From NCBI GenBank assembly GCA_001563325.1, contig LRSK01000233.1, positions 1 to 19,549 of the forward strand: a stretch of 19,549 nucleotides of DNA. Direction: 5' to 3'. The DNA is from Candidatus Thorarchaeota archaeon SMTZ1-83. GTDB lineage: Archaea > Asgardarchaeota > Thorarchaeia > Thorarchaeales > Thorarchaeaceae. Both the position numbers and the translations under genes were made by a program. Of this stretch, positions 8,557-14,582 are shown piece after piece. Position 1 is the stretch's first letter. Every line of letters starts with the position of its first letter. The notes under the pieces are model-generated. The model saw nothing but the letters and a program-made list of their open reading frames with translations, searched no databases and had not been told where the DNA came from.

Positions 8557-9228
8557 ATGCTGAAGGCGGTTGTGTTCGATTTGGACGGGACTCTTACTGT
8601 CTTGGCACTCCCGCTTGATGCTATGCGAAATGATACCAAGAAGTTCTACGTGACGAGAGGCATGCCTGCTGAGCTAATTGATCCTGAGGACGGAATATCA
8701 AGTACCACTGTCAAAGCAAAGGAATACTTCCATTCGCAAGGAATCCCCATAGATGAGTGGAAGTCGATGCAAGCCGAGATAGACGGTATACTCAGTACAC
8801 ATGAAGGATGGGCCGCAACCGATGCGAAGCTCATCGACGGGTCTTTGGATGTTGTGCGAGAACTGAAGGCTCGTGGTTTCAAGACAGCCATTCTCACCAA
8901 TAACGGAAGGAGCGCTGTCGACCTGATCCTCTCAAAGATACCAATGAGTGGCCTCTTCGACCTGATCCAGACTCGGAATGAATCACCTAGTCCCAAACCC
9001 TATCCCGACGGACTTCTGAGTGTAGTAAAGAAGCTCGGCGTTGGTATTGATGAAGCAGTCTACGTCGGTGATGCTCGCATTGACGCGGCCGCAGCTACTA
9101 GGGCCGGAATAGAGTTTTGGGGAGTCGCAACAGGAGAGACCTCCAAGGATGAGCTGTTCAAGGCCGGTGCCCACCGGGTCTTTGATTCTCTGACCCAGAT
9201 TCCTGATGCCATTGACTCAAAGCGCTAG
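8557..9228 (+). CDS. HAD-superfamily phosphatase, phosphoglycolate-phosphatase-like
   Basis: All four HAD motifs are visible: the nucleophile FDLDGTLT at the start, AILTNNG near residue 108, the lysine in SPSPKPYPDG, and VYVGDARIDAAAATRAG with its metal-binding acidic residues. A helical cap of about 70 residues follows motif I, as in class C1 enzymes that cleave phosphoglycolate or sugar phosphates. The substrate cannot be told from sequence. The chosen ATG directly precedes the first strand (MLKAVVFDLDG), giving 223 residues, the usual length. The frame opens earlier, at ATG 8467 and at ATG 8506. The latter overlaps the stop of the broken gene (ATGATTAA) and would allow translational coupling, but adds a tail the family does not need. 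Confidence 0.8.
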   Translation: MLKAVVFDLDGTLTVLALPLDAMRNDTKKFYVTRGMPAELIDPEDGISSTTVKAKEYFHSQGIPIDEWKSMQAEIDGILSTHEGWAATDAKLIDGSLDVVRELKARGFKTAILTNNGRSAVDLILSKIPMSGLFDLIQTRNESPSPKPYPDGLLSVVKKLGVGIDEAVYVGDARIDAAAATRAGIEFWGVATGETSKDELFKAGAHRVFDSLTQIPDAIDSKR

Positions 9229-9299
9229 GATTCAATGCAAATGAAATAGCCAGAAAACCGCGCCAAAACCTAGTAAATTTATTCTCAAACAAGATTTGC

Positions 9300-9306
9300 T
9301 TAAATA
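9300..9306 (+). promoter_or_regulatory. TATA-like box upstream of candidate small RNA 1
   Basis: TTAAATA lies about 27 nt before the purine positions near 9330 where the stem-forming segment begins. No open reading frame with a plausible start follows within 400 nt, so the box would drive an RNA rather than a message. Confidence 0.4.
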
Positions 9307-9329
9307 CTTCTTGAGACATGTCTTGGTGT

Positions 9330-9407
9330 GAAGGGCGTTTGGGGCCGTTCTCTCTCATACGCTTCTCTCTCCTCCTTCCAGCGTTCTCTCCGGCCCCTTT
9401 TTGCCCT
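9330..9407 (+). ncRNA. Candidate structured small RNA 1 with pyrimidine-rich loops
   Basis: The segment folds on paper as a three-tier hairpin. AGGGC (9332-9336) pairs with GCCCT (9403-9407). GGGGCCG (9341-9347) pairs with CGGCCCC (9391-9397). ACGC (9359-9362) pairs with GCGT (9381-9384). The two GC-rich outer helices are separated by a GTTT/TTTTT internal loop. Unpaired stretches are almost all C and U, and the 18-nt apical loop (9363-9380) contains CTCCTCC. Two more short hairpins follow and may belong to the same transcript: ATCTC/GAGAT at 9415-9431 and GTTTC/GAAAC at 9438-9452. Start is inferred from the TATA-like box; the 3' end is uncertain. It does not match tRNA, 5S, SRP or RNase P RNA as I know them. 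A terminator for the upstream HAD gene is an alternative. Confidence 0.45.
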
Positions 9408-9515
9408 CCTATTAATCTCGTCAGGAGAGATCAGGTTGTTTCTCACGGAAACTCTCAACGTCATGAGATGTAGTCTATCCTCTTAACGCCAACGACATTA
9501 GTGATTAGAAGTTAA

Positions 9516-9531
9516 TATATCATATGGTATA
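9516..9531. promoter_or_regulatory. Near-perfect 16-bp palindrome just upstream of a TATA box
   Basis: TATAT-CATATG-GTATA is symmetric except for one position on each side of the CATATG core. It ends three bases before the TATA box of candidate RNA 2, where an archaeal activator or repressor dimer would typically sit. AT-rich promoter DNA produces such palindromes readily, so this is suggestive only. Confidence 0.3.
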
Positions 9532-9533
9532 CG

Positions 9534-9541
9534 TTTATATA
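9534..9541 (+). promoter_or_regulatory. TATA box upstream of candidate small RNA 2
   Basis: TTTATATA is a near-consensus archaeal TATA box. Its centre is 27 nt before G9565, which is also the first base of the long-range stem described for candidate RNA 2. That agreement is the main support for a promoter here. Confidence 0.55.
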
Positions 9542-9564
9542 CTAGTTATGTCTAACATATATGT

Positions 9565-9684
9565 GGATTGGGGGTCCGATTCCATCTCCTCTCCTCCCCC
9601 TCTCCCTCCTCTCAAAACCGCAAGTCAACGGAAACACGCGCTGACAAGCCTGTTTTTCGGACCCCCTCTCTCAATCCCATTTTT
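9565..9684 (+). ncRNA. Candidate structured small RNA 2 (about 115-120 nt) with pyrimidine-rich single strand
   Basis: The two ends pair. GGATT (9565-9569) pairs with AATCC (9673-9677), and GGGGGTCCGA (9570-9579) pairs with TCGGACCCCC (9657-9666), leaving a TCTCTC bulge on the 3' strand. Inside, 9580-9613 is an unpaired stretch whose last 29 bases (9585-9613) are all C or U. A second hairpin follows: AAAAC (9614-9618) with GTTTT (9652-9656), GC with GC (9620-9621/9648-9649), a tandem A-A internal loop, and GTCA with TGAC (9624-9627/9642-9645). This hairpin abuts the 3' strand of the outer stem and could stack on it. A T5 run (9680-9684) follows as a likely archaeal terminator. A TATA box lies 27 nt before the first paired base. 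No known RNA class is recognised, and no conserved C/D or H/ACA boxes are evident. Confidence 0.6.
9680..9684 (+). terminator. T-run terminator after candidate small RNA 2
   Basis: Five T residues follow directly after the closing helix of the candidate RNA and precede the next TATA-like box at 9715. Archaeal RNA polymerase stops at short T-runs, so this would separate the RNA from the downstream gene. Confidence 0.4.
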
Positions 9685-9714
9685 CGTGATTTAGCAGGGC
9701 AGACGTCCAGCAAG

Positions 9715-9721
9715 TTTTAAA
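9715..9721 (+). promoter_or_regulatory. TATA box for the poly-glutamate membrane protein gene
   Basis: TTTTAAA lies about 27 nt before the expected start site near 9745. The leader would be about 13 nt and would just include the GGAGA ribosome-binding sequence at 9746-9750. Confidence 0.5.
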
Positions 9722-9757
9722 GGCAGACCTAGGTCGCCATCGCACGGAGAATGCAAC

Positions 9758-10120
9758 ATGTCCAGTGCAAGAAAAGCTGTGGACAGCACTTTTCGGAGAA
9801 TCCTCATCTATACAGCCGAGATTATCATGTCCATTGTTCTACTAGTCGTTCTCTGCATGCCTCTTGTTCTTAGTATCCCAACTTGGTTGCAGACTGTCCT
9901 GCTCGGAGTTCCAAGGCAAGACGTTCTCCTTGATGCCGTGACCTTGTTTGGTCAGACGGGTGCATTCGTAGTCACACTTGGTCTGACAGGCCTGAGTATG
10001 GTAGTCGGCTATCTTCTCCTTTCCAGACTCACCCCGAAGATGACCTCCGAAGAGGAAGAAACTGAGGAAGAGGAGGAAGAGGAAGAAGAAGAGGAGGAAG
10101 AGCAGGGCGAGGAAGACTGA
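9758..10120 (+). CDS. Small two-helix membrane protein with a poly-glutamate C-terminal tail
   Basis: This 120-residue protein has a short basic N terminus and a hydrophobic helix at about residues 15-40 (IIMSIVLLVVLCMPLVLSI). A second helix follows at about 65-90 (GAFVVTLGLTGLSMVVGYLL), and the last 25 residues are almost entirely glutamate, ending QGEED. By the positive-inside rule both ends are probably cytosolic, with the acidic tail free in the cytoplasm. There it could bind cations or basic proteins. I recognise no family. The start is well supported by GGAGA 7 nt upstream and a TATA box. The tail is encoded by a long run of GAG/GAA codons, so its length may vary between strains. The stop lies two bases from that of the convergent Mrp gene. 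Confidence 0.7.
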   Translation: MSSARKAVDSTFRRILIYTAEIIMSIVLLVVLCMPLVLSIPTWLQTVLLGVPRQDVLLDAVTLFGQTGAFVVTLGLTGLSMVVGYLLLSRLTPKMTSEEEETEEEEEEEEEEEEEQGEED

Positions 10121-10122
10121 AC

Positions 10123-10932
10123 CTAGCTCAGACCTACTTTCTCGGAAATCCTCTCCACCAACGCCTCAAATGCTGCCGTCGACAGCGAATCTTTCTGGTT
10201 TGTTACGAAGGGGGTTCCACTGTCGCTCAACTTGATGATATCGGGATCAAGCGGCAAGCTTCCCAAATAGTCAACTTCGTACTCCTTTGCAGCGTCTTCT
10301 GCTGCACCCTCTCCGTATAGTCTGTGCGACTCCCCGCAGCTGGGGCAGGTGAACTCAGCCATATTCTCGATAATCCCCATAATGGGAGTTCCCATCTTCT
10401 TGACAAGCTGAGTTGCCCTTCTTGCGTCAAGAACAGCAACCTCTTGCGGTGTTGTCACAATGACGACTCCGGTGATGTCTGGAATCAGCTGAAGAATGCT
10501 GAGTATCTCATCTCCGGTTCCAGGAGGCAGGTCTACTACGAGCATGTCCAACTCGTCCCATCTAACATTGCCCAAGAACTGACTGATTGCCTTCGCAACA
10601 ATGGGCCCTCTCCAAGCCACGGCATCATCTTCATGACGTAGTAGGAATCCCATACTCATTACCTTGATACCGAGCGGGCCAACGACTGGTTCGATTTGCT
10701 CTCCGTCGGTATGTGGATGTTGTCCCTCAAGGCCTAGGAGCTTTGGAACATTCGGCCCGTATATGTCAACGTCCAAGATGCCAGTAGCAAGGTTCCTCTC
10801 TGCGAATGACACTGCGAGATTTGTCGCTATAGTGGTCTTTCCTACACCGCCCTTGCCCGAAAGTACAACAATCTTGTGTTTCACCTTCTTCATGGCCATT
10901 TGAATCTCAGGTGGGATTGTCGGCATGGTCAT
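10123..10932 (-). CDS. Mrp/NBP35-family P-loop ATPase, Fe-S cluster carrier
   Basis: The product is a soluble MinD/ParA-type ATPase of the Mrp/ApbC/NBP35 group, whose members hold and transfer iron-sulfur clusters to apoproteins. The deviant Walker A motif GKGGVGKTT spans residues 26-34. It is followed by DVDIYGPNVPKLLG, the family signature RGPIVAKAISQFLGNVRWDELDMLVVDLPPGTGDE, quoted here in part as RGPIV and DLPPGTGDE, and the cluster-binding CPSC pair in MAEFTCPSCGESHRLYG. Length (269) suits the archaeal form, which lacks the N-terminal DUF59 domain of bacterial Mrp. ATG at 10932 has GAGG 7 nt upstream and a TATA box at 10968-10975, so it probably has its own promoter despite the same-strand IMPase gene ending 45 nt upstream. 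Confidence 0.92.
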   Translation of the reverse strand: MTMPTIPPEIQMAMKKVKHKIVVLSGKGGVGKTTIATNLAVSFAERNLATGILDVDIYGPNVPKLLGLEGQHPHTDGEQIEPVVGPLGIKVMSMGFLLRHEDDAVAWRGPIVAKAISQFLGNVRWDELDMLVVDLPPGTGDEILSILQLIPDITGVVIVTTPQEVAVLDARRATQLVKKMGTPIMGIIENMAEFTCPSCGESHRLYGEGAAEDAAKEYEVDYLGSLPLDPDIIKLSDSGTPFVTNQKDSLSTAAFEALVERISEKVGLS

Positions 10933-10967
10933 AGTGATTCCTCGGTCCCCGTCCGACTGGTGGCTGG

Positions 10968-10975
10968 ATATAAAG
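10968..10975 (-). promoter_or_regulatory. TATA box for the Mrp ATPase gene
   Basis: The complement reads CTTTATAT. The expected start site is near 10944, just ahead of the GAGG ribosome-binding sequence (10943-10940). The box sits in the 45-nt gap after the IMPase stop codon. Confidence 0.5.
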
Positions 10976-10977
10976 CA

Positions 10978-11820
10978 TCAGATATGACGAGGCCTCTGCC
11001 AGAAGCCTCGATTCTCGTTGAATAGGTTGAGAATGCCTCTAGCTGTATTCTCGTTGGATGCTGCTACAAAGCTCATCCTTTGTTCAAGATCGATTGTGAG
11101 ATTGAGTCGGCCACCCTTATGATCTACCACGAAACCTCCCGCTTCAAAGACCATGTGTGTCCCAGACACGTGTACAATCGGTAGGATGTTTCTCAGGTCG
11201 ACCATGGCATCAAGGCTGCCACACGCGACCCAGCAGAGGTCGAGTAGGTTGGTCGCAGACCTCCGCATGTCACGGACAGCAGACAACACCCTGACCGTAC
11301 TATCTGCGAATCTCTCATCCCATCTCTGTTTCGTGTCATAGGAGACGATAGCGTCATCAAGTGATCTTGGACTGGCCACCTTCACGCTACTGCCATTTCT
11401 CTTTACTCCCTTGCCGCTTACAGCAATGTACGTTTCTTCAGTGAAGAACGAGTCAATAATACTGATCTCAACGTCGTCCGTCTTCATACGGTCAGAGTAT
11501 GGCATAGCTGAAACACCAACGGTGCAGAGCGGAATCCCTCGCTTCAGGTTTGCACTGCCATCAATCGGATCCGCGATGACTAGATACTCCGGCTTCTCCT
11601 GACCCGATATGAGTCCCTTCTCCTCGCTCAAGATTGCCATGGATGTGCTGGATTCATGAAGGGTGTCTATTATTGTGTCTTCAGCCATAACGTCCAAGAC
11701 CAGAGTCTCGTCTCCAAAAGGATTGGTGCTACCTGCGAGCTCTGAAGCTGAAGACAAGTTCTCACGAACGACCCTCCTGGCAGCTTTGATGGCCCTCATT
11801 AGATCACGGACAAGTGTCAT
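10978..11820 (-). CDS. Inositol-monophosphatase / fructose-bisphosphatase family protein
   Basis: The fold is identified by ILSEEKG (residue 64 on), the metal-binding YLVIADPIDGSANLKRG, and the C-terminal EAGGFVVDHKGGRL. Family members hydrolyse inositol phosphate, fructose 1,6-bisphosphate or related esters with Mg2+, in the cytosol. The third metal ligand normally lies in a WDxAAG-like motif about ten residues before EAGG. Here the stretch is LPIVHVSGTHMVFEAGG, so the aspartate is replaced (His or Val depending on alignment) and the segment is one residue shorter than in typical archaeal members. Activity may therefore be altered or lost. The start is secure: GGAG lies 7 nt before the ATG, and a possible TATA-like TTTTAGA (complement, about 11855-11861) lies further upstream. 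Length (280) is normal. Confidence 0.8.
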   Translation of the reverse strand: MTLVRDLMRAIKAARRVVRENLSSASELAGSTNPFGDETLVLDVMAEDTIIDTLHESSTSMAILSEEKGLISGQEKPEYLVIADPIDGSANLKRGIPLCTVGVSAMPYSDRMKTDDVEISIIDSFFTEETYIAVSGKGVKRNGSSVKVASPRSLDDAIVSYDTKQRWDERFADSTVRVLSAVRDMRRSATNLLDLCWVACGSLDAMVDLRNILPIVHVSGTHMVFEAGGFVVDHKGGRLNLTIDLEQRMSFVAASNENTARGILNLFNENRGFWQRPRHI

Positions 11821-11925
11821 TTGGTTCTCCTTTGCTCTCCATCTAGAACCCCTCTAAAACAGTATTGACTGGTCTGTCCTCTTACGTTGTGAGATTGCGA
11901 GCACCGCGAATTTGTATTCCAATCG

Positions 11926-11932
11926 TTTAAAT
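11926..11932 (+). promoter_or_regulatory. TATA box for the ESCRT-III-like gene
   Basis: TTTAAAT lies 51 nt before the chosen ATG at 11983. The expected start site is near 11956, giving a leader of about 27 nt. It lies between divergent genes, the IMPase gene reading the other way. Confidence 0.45.
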
Positions 11933-11982
11933 GGCAAGAATGAGGACATCACACAAGAACAAGGCCGATTACGGTGCATGCC

Positions 11983-12639
11983 ATGGGCTTTCTTAGTGGG
12001 AAGAAAAAGGTCGATGCGGAGAGAGGAATCCTCGAGATAAAGGGGACAATGAATGCCCTCACTCTCAGAATCAGAAGACTCGATACACGAATGGTGGAAG
12101 AACAGAAGAAAGCCAAGGAGGCCATGGCTCGAGGCGACCGAAGCCAGGCAAGAGGTCATCTTTCCATTGTCGTTGATCTTGAAACCCGACGTGGACGTTA
12201 CCAGCAGCAGTTTCTCACGTTGGAAACTGCTTTGCTCAATGTTGAAGAGGCTAAAGACCAGGCTGAAGTCTTGAGAGCCTTTACAATTGCCAATGACGCC
12301 CTGACAGATGCGCGTGCAATGCTGAGCCCAACCGAGATTCAGCTTCAACTTGACAAGCTCTCAGAGTCATTCGAGCATATTTCGATTGCAGGAGAATTAC
12401 TCTCGGAGGACTTGTCAACTGGTGCTTCTGTTGAATCAGAAGAACGAATAGACCGTCAGCTTGAATCAATGGAGGCAGAGATTCTTCTGGAGAAAGAAGG
12501 AGTTCTTCCGGCGCTAGGTACTGAAACGGGCACGAGGACTCCAGAACAGGCCAAGTCAGATGAGAAGCGAATCGATGACCTGCTGGCCGATCTTGAACGG
12601 GAAGCCAAGGAAGAACGAGAGAGAGAGGCACAGAGCTGA
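11983..12639 (+). CDS. ESCRT-III (Snf7/CHMP, CdvB-like) family protein
   Basis: This is a 218-residue, almost wholly helical protein. It has a short basic N terminus (MGFLSGKKK) and a long first helical hairpin (residues about 15-90) in which AKEAMARGDRSQARGHL matches the lysine/alanine-rich turn of CHMP proteins. Next come VEEAKDQAEVLRAFTIANDAL, then EIQLQLDKLSESFEHISIAGELLSEDL, matching the helix pair before the acidic C-terminal region. The C-terminal helix RQLESMEAEILLEKEGVLPAL resembles that of Snf7/CHMP4, and a charged tail follows that could hold an MIT-interacting motif. ESCRT-III proteins assemble into membrane-remodelling filaments in division and vesicle budding. No Vps4 gene is in the window. 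The frame also opens with GTG at 11974, but ATG 11983 has GGTG six bases upstream. The HAD gene follows 37 nt later on the same strand. Confidence 0.72.
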   Translation: MGFLSGKKKVDAERGILEIKGTMNALTLRIRRLDTRMVEEQKKAKEAMARGDRSQARGHLSIVVDLETRRGRYQQQFLTLETALLNVEEAKDQAEVLRAFTIANDALTDARAMLSPTEIQLQLDKLSESFEHISIAGELLSEDLSTGASVESEERIDRQLESMEAEILLEKEGVLPALGTETGTRTPEQAKSDEKRIDDLLADLEREAKEEREREAQS

Positions 12640-12676
12640 AATAGAATAACTGAGCGTTCTGATGGGAGATTCCCCT

Positions 12677-13309
12677 ATGGTAATCAGACTTGTGGTCTTT
12701 GACGTTGACGGGACACTCACAAGCCACTCCAGCATATGGTGGCGACTTCATGAGCACTTCGGAACCGAGGTGGAGGGGAAGCGATTCTATGATCAATACT
12801 TCGCTGGCGAAATCACATACAATCAGTGGGCCGATCTAGACGCCTCACTTTGGAAGGGGCAATCCGTCGAAGAGGTCATGAATGTGGTCAAAGCCACCAA
12901 GCTGGTCCCGGGAGCCACCGAGACGGTAGCTCGACTCAAGGATGCTGGAATAAAGGTTGCCATTCTCTCGGGCGGGCTTGATGTCCTTGCCGAAGACGTT
13001 GCCCGGCGGACCGGTGTTGATTATGTCCTCACAAACAGACTTCTACACTCAGATGGCAAACTGACCGGCAAGGTTGAAACAAGAGTTGGTTGGGGTGAGA
13101 AAGTTCAGGAGATACGAAGTATCTGCAACCACTTCAACGTCTCTCTCAAGGAAACTGCCTTTGTCGGTGACGGGCGCAACGATTTGAGCGTCTTCGACGA
13201 CGTCGGTCTGTCAATTGCATTTAGGCCAGAAGATGACGAAGTCGCCAAGGCTGCAATGCGAACGGTCCGTGAAAACAACCTCACATTGGTTCTTAACCAT
13301 ATCCTATAG
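12677..13309 (+). CDS. HAD-family phosphatase, phosphoserine-phosphatase-like (SerB type)
   Basis: The nucleophile motif VVFDVDGTLT opens the protein. It is followed by a helical cap that includes FAGEITYNQWADLDASLWKG, then AILSGGLDVLAEDVARR (motif II), GWGEKVQEI (probable motif III lysine) and AFVGDGRNDLSVF (motif IV with the acidic metal ligands). This order and the 210-residue length match the SerB/phosphoserine phosphatase branch, which also includes enzymes acting on other phosphomonoesters, so the substrate is not fixed. An in-frame ATG lies at 12662, but ATG 12677 has GGGAG 8 nt upstream and directly precedes the first strand, so it is preferred. The gene probably shares a transcript with the ESCRT-III-like gene. 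Its last 17 bases overlap the end of the convergent exchanger gene. Confidence 0.82.
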   Translation: MVIRLVVFDVDGTLTSHSSIWWRLHEHFGTEVEGKRFYDQYFAGEITYNQWADLDASLWKGQSVEEVMNVVKATKLVPGATETVARLKDAGIKVAILSGGLDVLAEDVARRTGVDYVLTNRLLHSDGKLTGKVETRVGWGEKVQEIRSICNHFNVSLKETAFVGDGRNDLSVFDDVGLSIAFRPEDDEVAKAAMRTVRENNLTLVLNHIL

Positions 13310-14471
13310 GCGTTCCCCAAATCAGCAGCGTGAACACATAGAGCTGAAGCAGGACAATCATCAATCCCTCAAATGTGTCAAGCTTTTGGTCGTCTGTTAT
13401 GGCTCGCTTGAGGAACCATAGGCTGCCTGCGATGACAACTATCTGAAACAGAACGTATCTGTTCATCGGGATGGGAACAAAGAATCCAATGCCTCCCATC
13501 ACAAGCAACAGAATTTGGAGCATGCCACCCATAAGATTCCCGACTGCGATTCCGATCTTGCCTCTCGCAGCAGCAACTAGGGCGATTCCATGTTCTGGTA
13601 GTGCGCCCGCAGCACCGAGAATGAGTGACGCTACAGTGACTGGGTTGGCGACCATTCGGATGGAAGCATCAAACTCCACCAGCAGCATCTCGACTGTTGC
13701 TGTTAGCATGTGACCAGCGACAAAGATGCCCGCAAATCCCATCAGACTCAGAATAGTGGCTTCTCTCTTCGGGTGATGAGGAATTGTCTTCTCTGCATTC
13801 TCAACTTCCTCGCCTCTCATGAGGTCAAAGGTGTAGAGAATGTAGGAGAGGAAGAGTATGAGAGATGCTCCTGAAGGAAAGACAGGGTTCTCAATCTCTG
13901 GATTGAAGGTAACGTCGACAATCCCCAGTGCGAACATACTCACAAGAGCTACGATTGTCCAACGAATGAGTACTGAATCCTTCTTGATTGCTTCTTCCGG
14001 GACGGCCATGTCATCCTTCTTGCGAGTCGAGATGATGATGGTGAACCCGAGTAGAAGCATGTTGAAACCTGCCGCGATTAGTACTGACAGAATGGCAATG
14101 GTTAGTAACTCGGGCCTATTCTGAGTGAATCCATTGAACGCCGTAAGCCCGCTCACCACAGCTTCAGGCATATTGCTGGCAAGACTTGAGAGCATCCCCG
14201 CCATGTACGCCGTATATCCCCGATGTCCGGCAACACTCTCAATGCCTTCTATTGCCCATTCCGAAGGGCGGAATGCAAGCCAGCCTCCTCCTACAAGTCC
14301 CAAGACTACGACCACAGCCGGGTCGAAATGAGTGAGTTCAAGTATGAAGAATGCTCCAACGATCAATAGCGCAAAGGTGCCCTCGATCTTCCCGGCGCCA
14401 AGTGAATCTCTGATTGTGCGATGTCCATCACCGGTTTCGTAAGTGCGTTGATTGTTTCTTTCATGGGTCAA
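13293..14471 (-). CDS. CaCA-superfamily sodium/calcium-exchanger-like membrane transporter
   Basis: About ten hydrophobic helices are arranged as two halves. Each half carries an alpha-repeat with the ion-binding acidic residue: SLASNMPEAVVSGLTA in the first, and GALPEHGIALVAAARGKIG followed by IAVGNLMGGMLQILLL in the second. This is the hallmark of cation/Ca2+ exchangers, which move Ca2+ or related ions against Na+ or H+ across the membrane. The halves are joined by a short charged loop (RGEEVENAEKTIPHHPKRE). The longest frame starts with ATG at 14498 but has no ribosome site. TTG at 14471-14469 has a strong GGAGG seven bases upstream, so it is chosen (392 residues). Ion specificity cannot be judged from sequence. 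The 3' end overlaps the convergent HAD gene by 17 nt. Confidence 0.8.
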   Translation of the reverse strand: MTHERNNQRTYETGDGHRTIRDSLGAGKIEGTFALLIVGAFFILELTHFDPAVVVVLGLVGGGWLAFRPSEWAIEGIESVAGHRGYTAYMAGMLSSLASNMPEAVVSGLTAFNGFTQNRPELLTIAILSVLIAAGFNMLLLGFTIIISTRKKDDMAVPEEAIKKDSVLIRWTIVALVSMFALGIVDVTFNPEIENPVFPSGASLILFLSYILYTFDLMRGEEVENAEKTIPHHPKREATILSLMGFAGIFVAGHMLTATVEMLLVEFDASIRMVANPVTVASLILGAAGALPEHGIALVAAARGKIGIAVGNLMGGMLQILLLVMGGIGFFVPIPMNRYVLFQIVVIAGSLWFLKRAITDDQKLDTFEGLMIVLLQLYVFTLLIWGTPIGYG

Positions 14472-14582
14472 TTGGTTTCCTCCGGACGAAGGGCACATCC
14501 CTGGTCGTCCAGTACAAGTGGACTACTCAGTTGTCCTCCCTAATAGTTTGCTATCTGCGCTATCGAAGTGTAACCTAAGACT

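Larger units (their letters stand above)
9229..9757. other. 529-nt gap without protein genes
   Basis: No frame on either strand gives a credible protein. A 66-codon leftward frame at 9158-9358 overlaps the HAD gene and has no family features. The stretch instead carries three TATA-like boxes (9300, 9534 and 9715), two long-range GC-rich stems with pyrimidine-rich loops, and a T-run, all pointing to RNA units on the plus strand. Confidence 0.6.

Noticed and set aside
9565..9684. Whether this segment is 5S rRNA, a tRNA, or a C/D-box RNA
   Set aside because: Length is near that of 5S, but no 5S internal motifs are seen. There is no cloverleaf or T-loop, and no RUGAUGA box C accompanies the CTGA at 9641-9644.
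12281..12796. A 171-codon leftward frame across the ESCRT-III-like and HAD genes
   Set aside because: It spans two well-supported genes on the other strand and carries no recognisable motif.
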